A DNA stretch of 64,000 bases from Prauserella muralis (GCF_003202285.1 NZ_MASW01000007.1:987471-1051470); one strand, 5' to 3'; positions 37,096 to 45,668 are shown, counted from the first letter of the stretch. Program-made: numbers and translations. Notes: generated from the sequence alone by a model not told the origin.

Positions 37096-37854
37096 CTACT
37101 GGCCGCCTTGCCGATCGAACGGGCGGGCAGCCTCCTCCAGCTCGAACGCACCGCCCTCCGGATCGGCGAACGCCCGCGCCGCCCGTTCCGCCGATCCGGC
37201 GGATTCGAGCGGGCGGGCGCCGAGCCGGGACAGCCGCGCCACCTCGGCTTCCACGTCGGCACCGGGGCCCGTCACGACCACGGGGCGGATCCGGCGGCCC
37301 TGTGGCACGAGGTCGTCGTTCTGCAGAATCTCCAGCCATGGCCCCTCGCCGTCCGGCATGCGCAGGCCCACCAGCTCGGGGTAGCGCCGGACGACGGTCC
37401 CGCCGAGTGCCGCCGCCCAGAACTCCGCGAGCACCCTGGGCTCGTAGGCGTCGACGACGATGGCGGCGAGAGCCCCGGTGTCCGCGTACTCGGGGCGGGG
37501 CTCCAGCACGCAGAACTCGTTGCCCTCCGGATCGGCGAGCACCTCCCACGGGGCCGGCCCCTGCCCGATATCCGCCTTTTGCGCGCCTCGTTCCACCGCA
37601 CTGTCCACAAGCGACCGCTGGTGTTCGGCGGTGGCGCTGGCCACGTCCAGATGAATCCGGTTCTTCACCTCCTTGGGCGCCGCGACGGGCACGAAGGCCA
37701 GCTCGACCGCAGCACCACGCGGCGCGGGCCCGCGCACCGTCACCTCGCCGGTCGTCTCCGTAACCACCTGCCAGCCGAGCAGCTCCGCCCAGAACCGCGC
37801 CACAGCGGCCGGGTCCAGCGCGTCGATCGAGAGCCTCGCCAGAGTGGTGCCCAT
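37096..37854 (-). CDS. Tandem VOC (glyoxalase/bleomycin-resistance) domain protein
   Basis: 252 residues with two glyoxalase-like VOC domains: the first starts 'RLSIDALDPAAVARFWAELL' and ends 'VLADPEGNEFCVLEPRPEY', the second starts 'IVVDAYEPRVLAEFWAAALG' and ends 'FADPEGGAFELEE'. Such duplicated proteins form a closed barrel and often bind small hydrophobic ligands. No specific function can be given. The start is ATG 37854; the frame is open to 37944 without a better signal. Confidence 0.82.
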   Translation of the reverse strand: MGTTLARLSIDALDPAAVARFWAELLGWQVVTETTGEVTVRGPAPRGAAVELAFVPVAAPKEVKNRIHLDVASATAEHQRSLVDSAVERGAQKADIGQGPAPWEVLADPEGNEFCVLEPRPEYADTGALAAIVVDAYEPRVLAEFWAAALGGTVVRRYPELVGLRMPDGEGPWLEILQNDDLVPQGRRIRPVVVTGPGADVEAEVARLSRLGARPLESAGSAERAARAFADPEGGAFELEEAARPFDRQGGQ

Positions 37855-37977
37855 ACGCTGCAATCTAAGCGGTGTTCGTGCCGTTCGCCCAGCGCGGCAC
37901 CGCTTGTTCCGCGCCGGCGGCTGCGGGCCGGAAACGGCGGGCATTGCTTCCCCACAACCCCGCCGTTCCGTTCCGGC

Positions 37978-38745
37978 TCATCGCGTCGCCAGCCGCATCA
38001 GCGCCCACAACTGGCCCACCGCGTCGTCGTCGCCGTCCACCGTGACCGCTCCGAGCCGTTCCCGGCCCCACAACCACAGGTACACGAGCACCGGATCGCC
38101 GGACACCACCGCATCCGCGCGGGCGGCCTCCTGGTCGGAACATCGCCAGGCCACGGTCTCCGCCGGCCCCGCGCGGGCGATCCACGTGTGGCCGCCCGTC
38201 CGCACCGCCACGGAGGCGGTGTGCGTGCCGCTGAGGCCCAGCTTCGGCAGCCGGTGACTGAACCACAGCGCCAGCGCCTCGTCCACCCCGTCGACCGCGA
38301 TGTCGCCGGGGATCTCCGCGTGCTCCATGGCGGCGGCGTCCTCGACGTCGAAACGGTGGATGGTGGTCTCGTGCGCCATCCGCCGGGTCCAGAACCCGTA
38401 CGTTCCGTCGGCGGGCCACCAGGTGGCGGCCCGCTCACCGGGAGCGTGCCACGCCAGCGCCTCGGTCAGGTCGACGAAGCCCTGCCTCAGGTAGTTCTCG
38501 ACCGTCTGCCCGGGTGCCGGAGCCCGCTGCCAGTCTCGCGGCTGCCTGCTCTCGGTGAGCCAGGCCAGCGCCACGCGGTAGACGCTCCCCACGTGCCGGA
38601 CGACCTCGCCCACCGTCCACCCGGGACACGTCCGCGCCGGCAGGTCGTGCGGCGCGGAGCGCGACCCTTCGACCAGTAGCTCCACCTCGTATCCCAGAGC
38701 CTCCAGCAGCCTGCCGTGATCGATCAGTGCCTGACCCGGCATCAT
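37978..38745 (-). CDS. Maleylpyruvate isomerase family, mycothiol-dependent enzyme
   Basis: A 255-residue DinB-like four-helix protein. The N-terminal domain has 'LLVEGSRSAPHDLPARTCPG' and 'WTVGEVVRHVGSVYRVALAW', with the conserved WxxxxxxxH metal site, and 'RRMAHETTIHRFDVEDA' (H-E-x3-H-R-x-D) that completes the divalent-metal triad. The C-terminal half is the MDMPI/SCP-like domain. Relatives use mycothiol in transferase or isomerase reactions. Its ATG at 38745 overlaps the HEPN gene stop (ATGA), so the two are translationally coupled and share the LexA box at 39404. Confidence 0.85.
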   Translation of the reverse strand: MMPGQALIDHGRLLEALGYEVELLVEGSRSAPHDLPARTCPGWTVGEVVRHVGSVYRVALAWLTESRQPRDWQRAPAPGQTVENYLRQGFVDLTEALAWHAPGERAATWWPADGTYGFWTRRMAHETTIHRFDVEDAAAMEHAEIPGDIAVDGVDEALALWFSHRLPKLGLSGTHTASVAVRTGGHTWIARAGPAETVAWRCSDQEAARADAVVSGDPVLVYLWLWGRERLGAVTVDGDDDAVGQLWALMRLATR

Positions 38746-39290
38746 CTGCTCCGGGAGCGGACCTGCGGCCGCGCCCCGCACTGGGCCACCCGCTCCGGTG
38801 GCGAGCCGTGCACCACCCGCTGTGCCAGCGACACGAACTGCCCGGCGTTGCGGAACAGGTCGTCGGCCGCCGTGCCGGTGATGCGCCGGGTGATGCCCGC
38901 CTGAGCCTCGGCCTGCCGTGCGGAGTGGGCCGCGAAGAACGCCGCCCACTGCTCCAGCTCCGGCGCCGCCGCACCGAGCAGCGTCCACACGCTCTCGGGG
39001 CGGGCTCTGCCCCGGTGGGGACGGCCCCTGGCCGCCAGGATGGCCGCGGCCGCCCGCAACGCCGACAGGTAGGACGCGGTGAACCGGGCGACCGGATCGG
39101 TTTCGGTGCCCGCCTCGGCGATGCCGTGCCGCGCGTGGGTGAGCAACGACACGGCGGCGGGCGCCGCGGGCGGGCGCAGCTCGATGGGCAGTGCGGCCTG
39201 CCCCGAGCCGTCCCGTGCCGCCGCGCCGTCTCGCCGGACTGCGGCCTTGCGCGATGTTGGGCCACGACGCGATGCGTACGCGACGGACAT
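38742..39290 (-). CDS. SAV_6107-type HEPN domain protein, SOS-controlled
   Basis: 182 residues. A basic N-terminus is followed by a helical HEPN-like region: 'PAAPAAVSLLTHARHGIAEA', 'FTASYLSALRAAAAILAARG', 'ESVWTLLGAAAPELEQWAAF', 'AEAQAGITRRITGTAADDLF'. It resembles the actinobacterial SAV_6107 HEPN family, which often sits near DNA-damage genes. I see no clear RX4-6H RNase motif, so catalysis is doubtful. The ATG 39290 has GGGAGGTGG in front. A perfect LexA box lies 114 bp upstream. The next gene overlaps its stop by 4 bp. Confidence 0.75.
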   Translation of the reverse strand: MSVAYASRRGPTSRKAAVRRDGAAARDGSGQAALPIELRPPAAPAAVSLLTHARHGIAEAGTETDPVARFTASYLSALRAAAAILAARGRPHRGRARPESVWTLLGAAAPELEQWAAFFAAHSARQAEAQAGITRRITGTAADDLFRNAGQFVSLAQRVVHGSPPERVAQCGARPQVRSRSR

Positions 39291-39403
39291 GGCCCACCTC
39301 CCTCTCTCGAGCCAAGATGGAGCGGGGAAGGATGGCCCCCGGTGCGCAGGTGCTTCCCCCACCCGCGCCCCGGGGACCGGTCCGGAGAGCGCTCCACCGG
39401 ATG

Positions 39404-39419
39404 TCGAACGTATGTTCGA
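39404..39419 (-). promoter_or_regulatory. LexA (SOS) box of the HEPN operon
   Basis: TCGAACGTATGTTCGA at 39404-39419 is a perfect TCGAAC-N4-GTTCGA palindrome. It lies upstream of the HEPN gene (start 39290) and 90 bp beyond the stop of the VOC gene at 39509, so it serves the HEPN-maleylpyruvate isomerase pair. No other gene is seen in 39291-39508. Confidence 0.88.
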
Positions 39420-39508
39420 ACACATCCACCATAGCTCGCGGCGGACGTGGGCTCAAGCGGCCACGGCTGTGAGCCCGGTCGTGACCGATGACGCGACGCG
39501 GCAGGCCC

Positions 39509-39949
39509 TCAGCCGAGCTGTTCGGCCAGCCCGACGACGATGCCCTCCGGGCCGCGGACGTAGCAGAGCCGGAAGCTGTCCCCGTACCGCGCCACCTCGC
39601 CGACGAGTTCGGCGCCGCGGGCGCGCAGACGGGCGACGACGTCCTCGATGTCGTCGACGGCGAACATGACCCGGCGAATACCCAGCGTGTTCACGGGCGC
39701 GTCCTTCGGCTCGGTGGCGATCGCCTTCGGGGTGTGGAACATCGCCAACTCGATCCGGCCGTGGCCGTCCGGTGTCCGCAGCATGGCGACGTCCTGCCGG
39801 ACGTCGTCCAGCCCGATGACACGCTCCACCCAACGTCCCTCGATCGGCGCCCTTCCCTCCAGCTCCATGCCGAGTTCGACGAAGAACGCGATCGCGGCGT
39901 CGAGGTCGTCGACAACGATGAGGACGTTGTCCATCCGCTGGATCGTCAT
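39509..39949 (-). CDS. Single-domain VOC family protein
   Basis: 146 residues. 'RMDNVLIVVDDLDAAIAFFV' begins one glyoxalase-type beta-alpha-beta unit and 'GIRRVMFAVDDIEDVVARLR' the second. The end 'CYVRGPEGIVVGLAEQLG' carries the usual metal-site glutamate region ('EG..V'). The start is ATG 39949 behind GAGGAGG. It is divergent from the YbaK-like gene. Likely a lyase or dioxygenase-type enzyme of unknown substrate. Confidence 0.82.
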   Translation of the reverse strand: MTIQRMDNVLIVVDDLDAAIAFFVELGMELEGRAPIEGRWVERVIGLDDVRQDVAMLRTPDGHGRIELAMFHTPKAIATEPKDAPVNTLGIRRVMFAVDDIEDVVARLRARGAELVGEVARYGDSFRLCYVRGPEGIVVGLAEQLG

Positions 39950-40073
39950 GCTGGGCCTCCTCGGTGTGCTGCGGCCGTGGTGGCCGCGTCCGATCCTGAG
40001 ACGAAGCCGCCGCGGCGTTCTCGACACGCTCCCGGCGTCGCGCACAGCGGCGGGGCCGTGATCTCATACCTGT

Positions 40074-40604
40074 ATGAGCACCCTCGAGCACCCGGCGATC
40101 GCCAAGGTCGCCGCCGCACTCGTCGAGGCGGGCCAGCACACCGCCGCCGAGGGCATCCGCATCCTTCCCTCGGAGGTGCGCACCGCCGCGCAGGCCGCGG
40201 CCGCGCTCGGCGTCGAGGTCGGGGCCATCGCCAACAGCCTCGTCTTCCGGGCGGTCCTTCCCGGCGCGGCCGCCGACGCGCCGCTGCTCGCGCTGACCTC
40301 CGGCGCCCACCGCGCGCACACCGGCACCCTCGCCGTGCTCGCGGGCGCCGACGAGGTGGGCAAGGCCGACCCCGCCTTCGTCAAGGAGCACACCGGTCAG
40401 GTCATCGGAGGCGTCGCACCCGTCGGTCACCCCAGCAGGCTCATCACGTTCGTCGACACGGCGCTGCGCCGCTACGACGTGGTGTGGGCGGCCGCGGGGC
40501 ACGCGAAGTCGGTGTTTCCCACCACGTTCGACGACCTGCTCACCCTCACCGGTGGCCGTGCCGCCGACGTCGCGGGCGAGCCCGGTGAGGGCGTGCCGCG
40601 ATGA
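40074..40604 (+). CDS. YbaK/EbsC family aminoacyl-tRNA deacylase-like protein
   Basis: A 176-residue member of the YbaK/ProX editing superfamily, which hydrolyses mischarged tRNAs such as Cys-tRNA(Pro). The core is 'GVEVGAIANSLVFRA', then 'LLALTSGAHRAHTGTLAVLA' and 'TGQVIGGVAPVGHPSRLITF' with the conserved GG.(P/A)P.G.. loop. 'RYDVVWAAAGHAKSVFPTTF' ends the fold. The next gene starts inside its stop codon (ATGA), so the two are coupled. Confidence 0.88.
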   Translation: MSTLEHPAIAKVAAALVEAGQHTAAEGIRILPSEVRTAAQAAAALGVEVGAIANSLVFRAVLPGAAADAPLLALTSGAHRAHTGTLAVLAGADEVGKADPAFVKEHTGQVIGGVAPVGHPSRLITFVDTALRRYDVVWAAAGHAKSVFPTTFDDLLTLTGGRAADVAGEPGEGVPR

Positions 40605-41167
40605 CGGCCATGTCGTCCCGGCACCGGCGCTACGCCCGGCTCTCCGGCGACGAGTTCCGGGCCCGGCTGCCCGAGGCGCTCTCGCTCTATGTCGCGGCGA
40701 TGAACTACCCCCCGGGCACCGCAGAGCAGCGGGCGCCCATGTGGCTGACGCACGTGCTGCGCGACGGCTGGCGGTGCGTCGCCGCCCTGGACTCCGACGA
40801 CGCGCTCGTCGGGCTCGCGTACGGCTACCGCGGCAGCCAGGGCCAGTGGTGGCACGAGCAGGTCCGCAGGGGTCTCGTCGAGCGGGCGGGTGAGCAGGCC
40901 GCCGAGCGGTGGCTCGCCGACTACTTCGAGCTGACCGAGATCCACGTGCGGCCGGACCGGCAGGGCCGGGGCACCGGCGAGGACCTGCTGCGCCGCCTCG
41001 TCGAGGACGTCGGGCAGCGCCACGTGCTGCTCTCCACGCCCGAGGGCACCAGCAGGGCGTGGAAGCTCTATCGCAGGCTCGGCTTTCTCGACGTGCTGCG
41101 GGACTATCACTTTGCGGGCGATCCCCGCCCGTTCGCCATCCTCGGCCGCACGCTGCCGCTCGAATGA
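40601..41167 (+). CDS. GNAT family N-acetyltransferase
   Basis: 188 residues with a normal GNAT core: 'ALVGLAYGYRGSQGQWWHEQ' on strand 4, 'FELTEIHVRPDRQGRGTGED' giving the acetyl-CoA loop RQGRGTG, and 'GTSRAWKLYRRLGFLDVLRD' at the end. The ATG overlaps the YbaK-like stop by 4 bp. Substrate unknown; coupling to a tRNA-editing-type protein is noteworthy but not diagnostic. Confidence 0.85.
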   Translation: MTAMSSRHRRYARLSGDEFRARLPEALSLYVAAMNYPPGTAEQRAPMWLTHVLRDGWRCVAALDSDDALVGLAYGYRGSQGQWWHEQVRRGLVERAGEQAAERWLADYFELTEIHVRPDRQGRGTGEDLLRRLVEDVGQRHVLLSTPEGTSRAWKLYRRLGFLDVLRDYHFAGDPRPFAILGRTLPLE

Positions 41168-41261
41168 CCCTGCCCGCAGGCGAGCCTGTGAGTTCGCCCA
41201 GAATCCTCCGTGCGGACCCGTGCGGAGGAACGCGTCCCGGCGCCGCCACGTTGGCGGGTGC

Positions 41262-41864
41262 ATGACCTCCCCGCCCACCGACCGGCTCGTCCTGCGCGTT
41301 GCCGACCACGGACTCGTCGTGGTCGCCGGATTGCCAGGAGCGGGCAAGAGCACCCTGCTGCGCGACGTCGAGGCGGTGCGGCCACTGACCGTGCTGGACA
41401 CCGACCAGGTCCGGGCGCGGCTCGCGCGCACGCTGCCCGACGGCCTCCCCTACTCCTGGTACCGCCCGCTCGTGCACGTGCTGCACCTGCTCCGGCTGCT
41501 CACCGCCGCCGTCCGCGCGCGGGGACCGTTGCTGGTGCACGACCCGGCGACGGGCGCCGTCGCCAGAGCCGCGTTCGTCGTGCTCGGCGTGCTCACCGGG
41601 CGGTCGCGGCACCTGCTGTGGATCGACTGCAGCGTGCCCGAGGCGCTCGCCGGGCAGCGCAGGCGGGGCCGGGTGCTGCTCGGCTGGTCGTTCTCCCGCC
41701 ATGCCCGCAACGCCCCGCGGACCCGCGCCCGGCTGGTGGCTGGTGCGGTGCCACGGGGCTGGCACACCGCCACCGTCGTGGAGCGCGAGTCCGCACGGCG
41801 CGGGTTGCGGGTGGAACGGTCGGGTGACGTCCCCGGGCGACGCCTCCCGAGCGCTCAGCGCTGA
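41262..41864 (+). CDS. P-loop kinase-like ATPase
   Basis: 200 residues. Walker A 'VVVAGLPGAGKSTLLRDVEA' sits near residue 18, followed by 'LTVLDTDQVRARLARTLPDG' (a kinase-type acidic motif after strand 2) and an arginine-rich lid region 'GQRRRGRVLLGWSFSRHARN'. This is the AAA_33/zeta-toxin-like small-molecule kinase architecture. The substrate is unknown. The start is ATG 41262. The 3' end overlaps the convergent DMT transporter gene by 10 bp. Confidence 0.8.
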   Translation: MTSPPTDRLVLRVADHGLVVVAGLPGAGKSTLLRDVEAVRPLTVLDTDQVRARLARTLPDGLPYSWYRPLVHVLHLLRLLTAAVRARGPLLVHDPATGAVARAAFVVLGVLTGRSRHLLWIDCSVPEALAGQRRRGRVLLGWSFSRHARNAPRTRARLVAGAVPRGWHTATVVERESARRGLRVERSGDVPGRRLPSAQR

Positions 41865-42763
41865 GGCCGCCAGTAGCTCACGGCGATCGAGGCGGCGAGC
41901 AGCGCGGCGCCGCACCAGCCCGCGACGCCCAGCCGGTCGCCGAGCAGCACGGCCGCCAGCAGCGCCGCGGTGAGCGGCTCCAGCAACGCCGACAGCGCCG
42001 CCAGCACCGGGTGCGACCGGCTCAGCCCCCGGAAGTAGGCGACGTAGGCCAGTGCCGTCGGCACGGCGCCGAGATAGGCGGCGACCGCGAGCACCCCGGC
42101 GTCCCACGGCAGGCCCGCCCCGAGCCACAGGGCGGCGGGCAGCAGCAGCACCCCGCCGCCGAGGAGCCCGAACGCCGTGGTGCGCAACGAGTCCAGGCCC
42201 TCGACCGGCCGCCGCGTCACCAGGGTGAGCGCGGCGAAGCCCGCGCCCGAGGCCAGCGCGAGCACCAGCCCGGCGAGCAGCTGCCAGCGTTCGCCTGCGC
42301 CGCCGGGCGACCAGGTGAGCAGGATGAGCCCGGCCACCGCGCCCGCGATCGACAGGATCGTCGGCGTGGTGGGCCTGCGCCGGTCCAGCACGGCGGTGGC
42401 CAGTGCCACGAACACCGGCGAGCTGCCGATGGTGGTCATCGTCGCCAGGCTCACCGAGGTGAGTGCCACGGCGGCGAAGTAGCACGCCTGGAACACGGCC
42501 AGCAGAGCGCCCGCGGCCAGCAGGCGGCGCGCGACGGCCCGCGTGCGCGGCAGCGCGCGCAGGCCTCCGGTGAACCACAGGAACAACACCGCGAAGCCCC
42601 CGCCGAGCAGCAGGCGGTAGGCGGCCACGGACAGGGGGTGCAGGTCCGCCCTCGCGGCGAGGACGGAGCCCGCCAGGCCGCCGGTGCCCCACAGCACCCC
42701 GGCGGCGATCAGGCTGGCGACGCCGGCGCGCGAGGTGCGCACGGCGGTGGAAGAAGACAGCAC
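41855..42763 (-). CDS. EamA/DMT superfamily transporter
   Basis: 302 residues with ten hydrophobic segments in two EamA repeats ('LIAAGVLWGTGGLAGSVLAA', 'SVAAYRLLLGGGFAVLFLWF' and 'GFGL'-type second half 'LAYVAYFRGLSRSHPVLAAL', 'LEPLTAALLAAVLLGDRLGV'). Such proteins export amino acids or metabolites. I choose GTG 42763, 8 nt after GGAG; TTG 42769 is too close to that site. The upstream ~290 bp are unusually rich in inverted repeats. The 3' end overlaps the P-loop gene by 10 bp. Confidence 0.85.
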   Translation of the reverse strand: MLSSSTAVRTSRAGVASLIAAGVLWGTGGLAGSVLAARADLHPLSVAAYRLLLGGGFAVLFLWFTGGLRALPRTRAVARRLLAAGALLAVFQACYFAAVALTSVSLATMTTIGSSPVFVALATAVLDRRRPTTPTILSIAGAVAGLILLTWSPGGAGERWQLLAGLVLALASGAGFAALTLVTRRPVEGLDSLRTTAFGLLGGGVLLLPAALWLGAGLPWDAGVLAVAAYLGAVPTALAYVAYFRGLSRSHPVLAALSALLEPLTAALLAAVLLGDRLGVAGWCGAALLAASIAVSYWRPQR

Positions 42764-43053
42764 GAGCAACGCTCCTACGTCGTAGTGAAGGGAAGAGACG
42801 ACGACGCGGGGCGGCAGAGACGCGATCGGCAGCTCACGCGATCACGGCGTGCACGACGACGCCGCACGGCACGGGATGGCCGTACGGCGGGTGACTGACT
42901 CGGCTGTGCTGTTGTTCCAGCCAGCTACGCCCCGCTCAGGAGCGGGGCGGCGGGGTACTGCGGAAAACCCGGTGCATGACGGTCAGCATACCGGGTGCCG
43001 CTGTCCTCCCACGACCTGTCAGACGGCCGGTCGTGGGAGGACAGCAGCGGCGT
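42764..43053 (-). promoter_or_regulatory. Hairpin-rich leader region of the DMT transporter
   Basis: 290 bp without a convincing long gene. Inverted repeats include CGCCCCGCTC/GAGCGGGGCG at 42928-42949 and ACCCGGT/ACCGGGT around 42968-42996. On the transporter strand a 13-codon frame 'MHRVFRSTPPPRS' ends with its TGA inside the 42928-42949 hairpin, a layout seen in leader-peptide attenuators. I recognise no known riboswitch class. Confidence 0.35.
43000..43045. terminator. 17-bp perfect hairpin after the DUF885 gene
   Basis: GCTGTCCTCCCACGACC at 43000-43016 and its exact complement at 43029-43045 enclose a 12-nt loop. It starts 8 bp beyond the stop of the minus-strand DUF885 gene, the expected terminator position. 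It would separate that gene from the DMT transporter further along the same strand. Confidence 0.7.
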
Positions 43054-44721
43054 TCAGGCGAGCCTGGCCAGCTCTTCGGTGAGGGTGTCCAGGCCCATGC
43101 CGCCCATGCGCAGCGCACGGGTGTGGAAGTCCTTGAGGTCGAAGGCGTCGCCCTGCCTGCGCCGCACCTCTTCGCGGGCCTGCAGCCACAGCCGCTCGCC
43201 GAGCTTGTACGCGGGCGCCTGCCCCGGCCAGCCCAGGTAGCGGTCGATCTCGTCGTGCACGTGGTCGGCGTCGGTGATCGTCCTGGTGAGCATGAACTCC
43301 AGGCCGAGGTCCGGTGTCCACCGCTCGCCCTCGTGAAAGCCGGTGCCCTTGGGGATCTCCAGCTCCAGGTGCATGCCGATGTCGACCACCACGCGCGCGG
43401 CCCGGAACAGGTGGGCGTCGAGCATGCCGAGCAGGTTGCCGTCGTCGGTGAGGAAACCCAGGTCCTGCATCAGCCGCTCGGCGTAGAGGGCCCAGCCCTC
43501 CGCATGCCCCGAGGTGACCGCCAGCAGCCGCTGGAATCGGTTCAGCGAGGCGGCCTGGTACACGGCGGTCGCGATCTGCAGGTGATGGCCGGGCACGCCC
43601 TCGTGGTAGACGGTGCTGACCTCCCGCCACGTGGAGAACTCGTCCTTGTCGGCGGGCAGCGACCACCACATCGTTCCCGGCCGGGAGAAGTCCTCGGTCG
43701 GGCCGGTGTAGTACGCGCCGACGCCGCCACCCGGCGGCGCGATCCGGCAGTCCAGCGCCATCAGCGGGTCCGGGATGTCGAAGTGCTTGCCGCGCAACGC
43801 GTTCAGCGCGTCGTCGGACAGGCCCTGCATCCAGTCCTCGAACGCCTGCCGCCCGCGCACGAGATAGCGAGCGTCGGCATCGAGCGCTTCCGCGGCCTCG
43901 GCAAGCGTGGCACCGGGCTTGATCCGCTCGGCGACCTGCCTGGCCTCCCGCTCCACCCGCGTGAACTCCTCCCAGCCCCACTCGTAGGCCTCCCGCAGAT
44001 CCAGTGCGGAGCCCACGAAGTAGCGCGACCACAGCCGGTAGACGTCCTCGCCGACCGCGTCCTTCGACGGCGCCTCGGGCGCCAGCTCCGCCCGCAGGAA
44101 CCCGGCCAGCTCGGCGTAGGCCTCCTGCGCCGACTGCGCCGCGCGCCGCAGCTCGCCGCGCAGGGTCTCCGGCACGTCCGCCTGCTCGGCCATCGGCACG
44201 AAGAACCCGGAACCCCCACTGAGCCCGGCCCACACCTCGGCCTGCTCGGCCACCTTGCCGACCTGCCGCAGCGCGGGCGCGTTGCCCGCCTCCGCGGCGG
44301 CCAGCAGCGAGGAGCGGACGCCGTCGAGCGCGGCGGGCACCTTCGCCATGCGGGCGGCGATGGTCTCCCACTGTCCGGCCGTCTCGTGCGGCATCAGGTC
44401 GAAGACCATCCGGATGTCCTGCACCGGGCTGGCGATCACGTTCAGCGCCGCGACGTCGAGCCCCGCCTCGTGGATCTCGACGTCGAGGCCGACGCGCTCG
44501 GTGAACACGGCCTTGGCCACCCGTTCGCCGTCGTCGGCGGGTTCGGCCGCCTCGACGTCGCCGAGCGCCCTGCGCGCGAGTGCGGCCCGCGCGGCGTGCC
44601 CTTCCGGGGAGTAGTCGGTGAGCTGGTCGTCGTAGCCGGTGACGCCGACCATGGTCGCGACCACGGGGTGGGCGGCGGCGAAGTCGTCGACGAACTGGTC
44701 GCAGATCTCGTGCACACGCAT
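43054..44721 (-). CDS. DUF885 family protein, putative metallopeptidase
   Basis: 555 residues, usual for DUF885. Near residue 375 it has 'VSTVYHEGVPGHHLQIA', an HExxxxHH zinc-type motif, then 'VTSGHAEGWALYAERLMQDL' with a probable third ligand, and 'CRIAPPGGGVGAYYTGPTED'. No signal peptide is present, so it is cytoplasmic. Some relatives have been described as carboxypeptidase-like. The start is ATG 44721. It lies 17 bp downstream of metF on the same strand, possibly co-transcribed. Confidence 0.88.
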   Translation of the reverse strand: MRVHEICDQFVDDFAAAHPVVATMVGVTGYDDQLTDYSPEGHAARAALARRALGDVEAAEPADDGERVAKAVFTERVGLDVEIHEAGLDVAALNVIASPVQDIRMVFDLMPHETAGQWETIAARMAKVPAALDGVRSSLLAAAEAGNAPALRQVGKVAEQAEVWAGLSGGSGFFVPMAEQADVPETLRGELRRAAQSAQEAYAELAGFLRAELAPEAPSKDAVGEDVYRLWSRYFVGSALDLREAYEWGWEEFTRVEREARQVAERIKPGATLAEAAEALDADARYLVRGRQAFEDWMQGLSDDALNALRGKHFDIPDPLMALDCRIAPPGGGVGAYYTGPTEDFSRPGTMWWSLPADKDEFSTWREVSTVYHEGVPGHHLQIATAVYQAASLNRFQRLLAVTSGHAEGWALYAERLMQDLGFLTDDGNLLGMLDAHLFRAARVVVDIGMHLELEIPKGTGFHEGERWTPDLGLEFMLTRTITDADHVHDEIDRYLGWPGQAPAYKLGERLWLQAREEVRRRQGDAFDLKDFHTRALRMGGMGLDTLTEELARLA

Positions 44722-44738
44722 GGGCGCACGCTACCGCC

Positions 44739-45623
44739 TCACGCGCGTGCGGGGACCAGTCCCAGCCTGCCCACCAGCTCGCGTGTCGCCTTGGACCGGT
44801 TGAACGTGTAGAAGTGCAGCGCGGGAACGCCTTCGGCGAGCAGCCGCTCGCACAGTTCGGTGACGGCGTCGAGCCCCTCGGCGCGGAACGCCTTGGCATC
44901 CCCGGCGAGCGGTTCGAGCCGGTCCAGCAGGCGGCGCGGGGCGTGCACGCCGGAGAGCTCGATGGTCTTGGCCAGCGTGCGCGGCGTCGTGAGCGGCATG
45001 ATGCCGGGGATCAGCGGCGCGGCACAACCCGCGGCGGCGACGCGGTCGCGCAGCCGCAGGAAGTCCTCGGCCTCGAAGAACAGCTGTGCGATGCCGAAGT
45101 CGGCGCCCGCGTCGAACTTGCGCACCAGGTGCGCGGTGTCGGTGGCCAGGTCCGGCGAGCGGGGGTGGCCGTAGGGAAACGCCGAGACACCGACGCAGAA
45201 GTCGCCGAGCGAGCGCACCAGCGTGACGAGTTCCTCGGCGTAGCTCAGCCCGTCCGGGTGCGGCACCCACTCGCCGTACGGGTCGCCCAGCGGGTCGCCG
45301 CGCAGCGCGAGGATGTTGCGCACGCCGACGGCGGCGTACCAGCCGATGACGTTGCGCAGCTCGGCCACCGAGTGGTTGACCGCTGTGAGATGCGCCATGG
45401 GCACGAGCGTGGTCTCGGTCGCGACCCTGGCGATGCTGCGGATCGTGCCGTCGCGGCTGGAGCCGCCCGCGCCGTAGGTGATCGACATGTACGCCGGGTC
45501 CAGCTGCTCCAGCTCACGGATGGCGTGCCACAGCGCGGCTTCGTCCGCGGCGTCTCGCGGCGGGAAGAACTCCACGGAGAAGACCGGGCGCTCACCGCGG
45601 AGCCGCTCGAGCACCGACGTCAT
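44739..45623 (-). CDS. metF: Methylenetetrahydrofolate reductase
   Basis: A 294-residue TIM-barrel flavoenzyme that makes 5-methyl-THF for methionine synthesis. 'FSVEFFPPRDAADEAALWHA' carries the conserved catalytic glutamate, and 'YMSITYGAGGSSRD' and 'NILALRGDPLGDPYGEWVPH' line the FAD/folate site; 'FGIAQLFFEAEDFLRLRDRV' and 'APLIPGIMPLTTPRTLAKTI' complete the fold. I use ATG 45623; GTG 45629 is two codons earlier and neither has a clear ribosome site, so a leaderless mRNA is possible. It is divergent from the prenyl synthase gene with a very short gap. Confidence 0.93.
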   Translation of the reverse strand: MTSVLERLRGERPVFSVEFFPPRDAADEAALWHAIRELEQLDPAYMSITYGAGGSSRDGTIRSIARVATETTLVPMAHLTAVNHSVAELRNVIGWYAAVGVRNILALRGDPLGDPYGEWVPHPDGLSYAEELVTLVRSLGDFCVGVSAFPYGHPRSPDLATDTAHLVRKFDAGADFGIAQLFFEAEDFLRLRDRVAAAGCAAPLIPGIMPLTTPRTLAKTIELSGVHAPRRLLDRLEPLAGDAKAFRAEGLDAVTELCERLLAEGVPALHFYTFNRSKATRELVGRLGLVPARA

Positions 45624-45668
45624 GCGCACATGTTACTGGCGGTGATCCCGACCTGGGACGATGGTGGC

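Noticed and set aside
41200..41234. Partial inverted repeat CCTCCG..CGGAGG before the P-loop gene
   Set aside because: Only six paired bases with an imperfect interior; expected by chance at this GC content.
39453..42692. 1079-codon minus-strand frame across several genes
   Set aside because: It covers VOC, YbaK, GNAT and P-loop genes in the wrong frame or strand and shows no coherent protein family.
42849..43082. 77-codon plus-strand frame in the DMT leader region
   Set aside because: Composition is shadow-like, no ribosome site, and it runs through two strong hairpins.
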